DNA of 64,000 nt from Bacteroidota bacterium (GTDB taxonomy: Bacteria > Bacteroidota > Bacteroidia > Bacteroidales > FEN-979): assembly GCA_026391835.1 (NCBI GenBank), contig JAPLDF010000055.1:1-64000 (forward strand). The letters run 5' to 3'. The translations under genes and the position numbers were made by a program. Position 1 is the first letter of the stretch. The number at the start of each line of letters is the position of its first letter. Shown here in pieces: positions 61,922 through 64,000 of this stretch. The notes beneath the pieces were generated by a model. That model saw nothing but the letters and a program-made list of their open reading frames with translations, made no database searches and was not told the origin of the DNA.

Positions 61922-63049
61922 TCACTGCTGGTCTTTTAATTTATTCAGTTTGTTTATTGCCGCCTTAGAAGGTTCGTGGCCGGGATTGATGCTCAGTGCC
62001 TTATTGTAATTTGCTTTTGCTGATTCAATATCTCCGGATTTTTGTAACAACCGTCCCAAACAATAATAATTAACTTCAGAATCAGGATACAGGCCGATAA
62101 GATAGTTCATGATACCGATCGCCTGGTCTGTTTTTTGTTCATCGCCCAGGTCGAACGCCATATCGAGCAACACACCCGGCTTGGGATTAACCGTGAAACC
62201 ATATTCCTCAGAGAGCGCTTCAAAATGCGCTTTGATCTCAGGAACACCCAGTTTCTTCCTCTCGGCTGTCATCGTGCATCCGGAAAAGAAAAACAGCAGG
62301 GCATTGTTCAGGGTTGAATAGGGAACGTGGCCCGTATTTCCGATCAGATCGACCCGCCATTCAAGGCCTGCGGGCGATTGCTCCAGCGCCTCTTTAAAAT
62401 TGTTCATGTGATTGAAAACCTGCACATAATCAAGGTCGCCGTAGGAGATGTAAAGCTTTTTTCTGATCCCGGGATTATCTTTAAAAAAGCTTCTTGTTTT
62501 GTTCAAAAAGAAATCCGGACACCATCCGAACATCGGGCTGGCGATTGCATATGCGTTGAACAGATATGGGGAGAATAAAAAAGCATACATCACGAAAAGA
62601 CCTGCGTTTGACTGCCCCGCCAATATCTGGTAGCCGTTGGTCCGGTAGTTTTTCCTGATCCCGGGGATCAGTTCATCTTTCAAAAAAGCTGAAAAAGTGC
62701 TTCCACCCTTCACATAACCGCTGTCGTTGGGGCAAGCCCAATAATTTCCCGCCACACCTGTGTTGGATATCCCGATGAGGATCATGTCGGGGATCCGTTC
62801 ACCTGCAAGATTATCCAGGGTGGCCCCGTCATTCGCAAATTGGGCAATGTTCTGCCCGTTCATCATAAAGACCACCGGGTAACTTTTATCCGATTTTTCA
62901 TATCCCTCGGGCAGGTGTTCCAGGTAGGTGAATTCACCACCAAGTATTTTGGATTCAAATTTCCTGTACTTCCCAATGGTTACATCTTCCTGGGCTGTCA
63001 AGCTCAAATGGATCAGGCAGGCAATCCATAGCAGGTTCATTGTTTTCAT
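61922..63049 (-). CDS. Exported esterase with C-terminal TPR
   Basis: The 375-residue protein has a short signal peptide (MNLLWIACLIHLSLTAQ) and an EstD-type hydrolase domain. The domain has YPVVFMMNGQNIAQFA, LAGQSNAGLFVMYAFLF with nucleophile Ser in GQSNAG (unusual GxSxA), and IGNTGHVPYSTLN for the His. The last 80 residues form tetratricopeptide-like helices (YYCLGRLLQKSGDIESAKAN, YNKALSINPGHEPSKAAINK). The hydrolase-TPR fusion is common in Bacteroidota. It is related to the next hydrolase downstream at the fold level only. Confidence 0.82.
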   Translation of the reverse strand: MKTMNLLWIACLIHLSLTAQEDVTIGKYRKFESKILGGEFTYLEHLPEGYEKSDKSYPVVFMMNGQNIAQFANDGATLDNLAGERIPDMILIGISNTGVAGNYWACPNDSGYVKGGSTFSAFLKDELIPGIRKNYRTNGYQILAGQSNAGLFVMYAFLFSPYLFNAYAIASPMFGWCPDFFLNKTRSFFKDNPGIRKKLYISYGDLDYVQVFNHMNNFKEALEQSPAGLEWRVDLIGNTGHVPYSTLNNALLFFFSGCTMTAERKKLGVPEIKAHFEALSEEYGFTVNPKPGVLLDMAFDLGDEQKTDQAIGIMNYLIGLYPDSEVNYYCLGRLLQKSGDIESAKANYNKALSINPGHEPSKAAINKLNKLKDQQ

Positions 63050-63105
63050 CGTGTTGTTTTTAAATAAAATTTCCGGATTGGAAGTTTGTATCTCCCTTTA
63101 AATGA

Positions 63106-64000
63106 TCAGTTATCTCCACTTATACTGAGCTTTAATAAAATCACATCGTGCCCTTCGGGCTTGTCGATTACCTTAAACAGGTTGCCCCCGGTATTCCCGG
63201 AGTGGTATATGTTTCCATACTTATCTGTACAAACTTCCTTGCCACAGGTTCCCCCGTTTTTACCGCCTTGCCGTATAATTATTAACCCATGGCAACCTGC
63301 CGTCGTTCGAATACATACGAATGAATGACTGGCATAAGGGCCAGTGCTGGCAACCACTTACAACGATATTCCCGGATATCTTTTCATTCAAGGCTATGCC
63401 ATTCACTCCATCCCATTTACCGGTGCCAAATTGCCGTGTCCAGGTAATTTCAAAGTCCTTGTTTAACCTTGATAAAAAACTGTCTCCTTCGCCCCGGTTT
63501 TTGCCGCTGAAATCACCGCCTGTGCTGCCCCCGATATAAATGTTTTTTTCTTTGTCAACGGTTATATGGCTTGCCATATCAAATTTGTCTGTTCCGAATT
63601 GGAGCAATTTCACCTGTTCCCCCTGATCAGTGAATTTTGCGATAAATGCATCCAGGTTGCCTTTGTTTTTACCTGCCATATCTCCAAAGGTGTAACCGCA
63701 AATATAAATATTTGTACTGTCTCCTGTTATTCCCTGGCACTCATCTCCCTTCGTGGTTCCAAATTGTTTCCCCCAGATGATATTGCCTTGACTGTTCAGT
63801 TTTAAGAGGACGCAATCCGCACCGCCATGCGACAGTTCATACATCGTTCCCTTGGTCGCTGCCGTTATATAAATAAATCCATGAATATCTGCATAAACCA
63901 TATTCCCGACCTCCGTACTGTCACTCCCAAAATGTTTCTGCCATACAATATTCCCATTTGTGTCAAGCCTGGCAACAAGGATATCTTCCTTTCCAAAATT
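63106..64000 (-). pseudogene. SBBP-type propeller surface protein, frameshifted and cut by window edge
   Basis: The 5' end lies beyond 64000; the frame is open from the edge. At least three repeats of SBBP type are visible (ILVARLDTNGNIVWQKHFGS, VLLKLNSQGNIIWGKQFG, AFIAKFTDQGEQVKLLQFG). Near 63262-63280 the main frame ends (NNYTARR stop). The next frame continues the protein (GGKNGGTCGKEVCTDKYGNI to HDVILLKLSISGDN), ending at 63106. A 1-base indel therefore probably broke the gene. It could also be a sequencing error, since the DNA here has short G/A runs. Confidence 0.7.

Overview
The window comes from a member of the Bacteroidota. Several signs agree: promoter elements of the TTG-N19/20-TAnnTTTG type, a type IX secretion (Por) sorting tail, SBBP-type propeller repeats, a Bacteroidota-style TonB, many lipoproteins or secreted proteins, and few Shine-Dalgarno sites. 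I cannot name a genus. I saw no phage, transposase, integrase, CRISPR array or rRNA. One RNA gene is present, an initiator tRNA at 56042-56116.

Layout. (1) 124-7675: a leftward operon (M48-TerB peptidase, DHH-motif protein, CorA-like channel, small membrane protein), then a divergent pair (unknown protein and a ClpX-like AAA+ ATPase), an OB-like lipoprotein and an intramembrane-type metallopeptidase. (2) 8097-21568: eleven co-directional, tightly packed genes in visibly AT-rich DNA. Five encode a LivHMGF-type ABC transporter with a membrane-anchored binding protein. The rest are a hotdog-fold protein, a very large histidine-kinase-like protein, an unknown protein, a receiver-domain protein, another unknown and a polytopic membrane protein. 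They look like one transcription unit coupling a transporter to an unusual two-component system. (3) 21662-40115: a leftward block with a vWA membrane protein, two paralogues sharing its C-terminal membrane module, a large tubulin/FtsZ-like protein, a two-TM protein and a membrane protein ending in a zinc-knuckle plus HExxH peptidase. A HerA/TraG-type ATPase with a degenerate receiver domain diverges from it. This resembles, but extends, the FtsZ-like family 1 membrane-remodelling neighbourhood. (4) 40317-55957: mostly housekeeping genes: lipoprotein, fused ABC transporter, membrane MutS-like ATPase, adenosine-deaminase-like protein, dipeptidase, PdxJ, Dtd, hybrid histidine kinase, Cys-rich small protein, TonB, S4 protein, Der and Era. 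(5) 56042-64000: initiator tRNA, a Tat-exported cupin, three exported alpha/beta hydrolases and two damaged surface-protein genes (an in-frame stop near 59255 and a frameshift near 63262-63280).

The two most promising undescribed systems are regions 2 and 3, which converge at 21.6 kb. Assignments rest on motifs read by eye; no database search or structure prediction was run.
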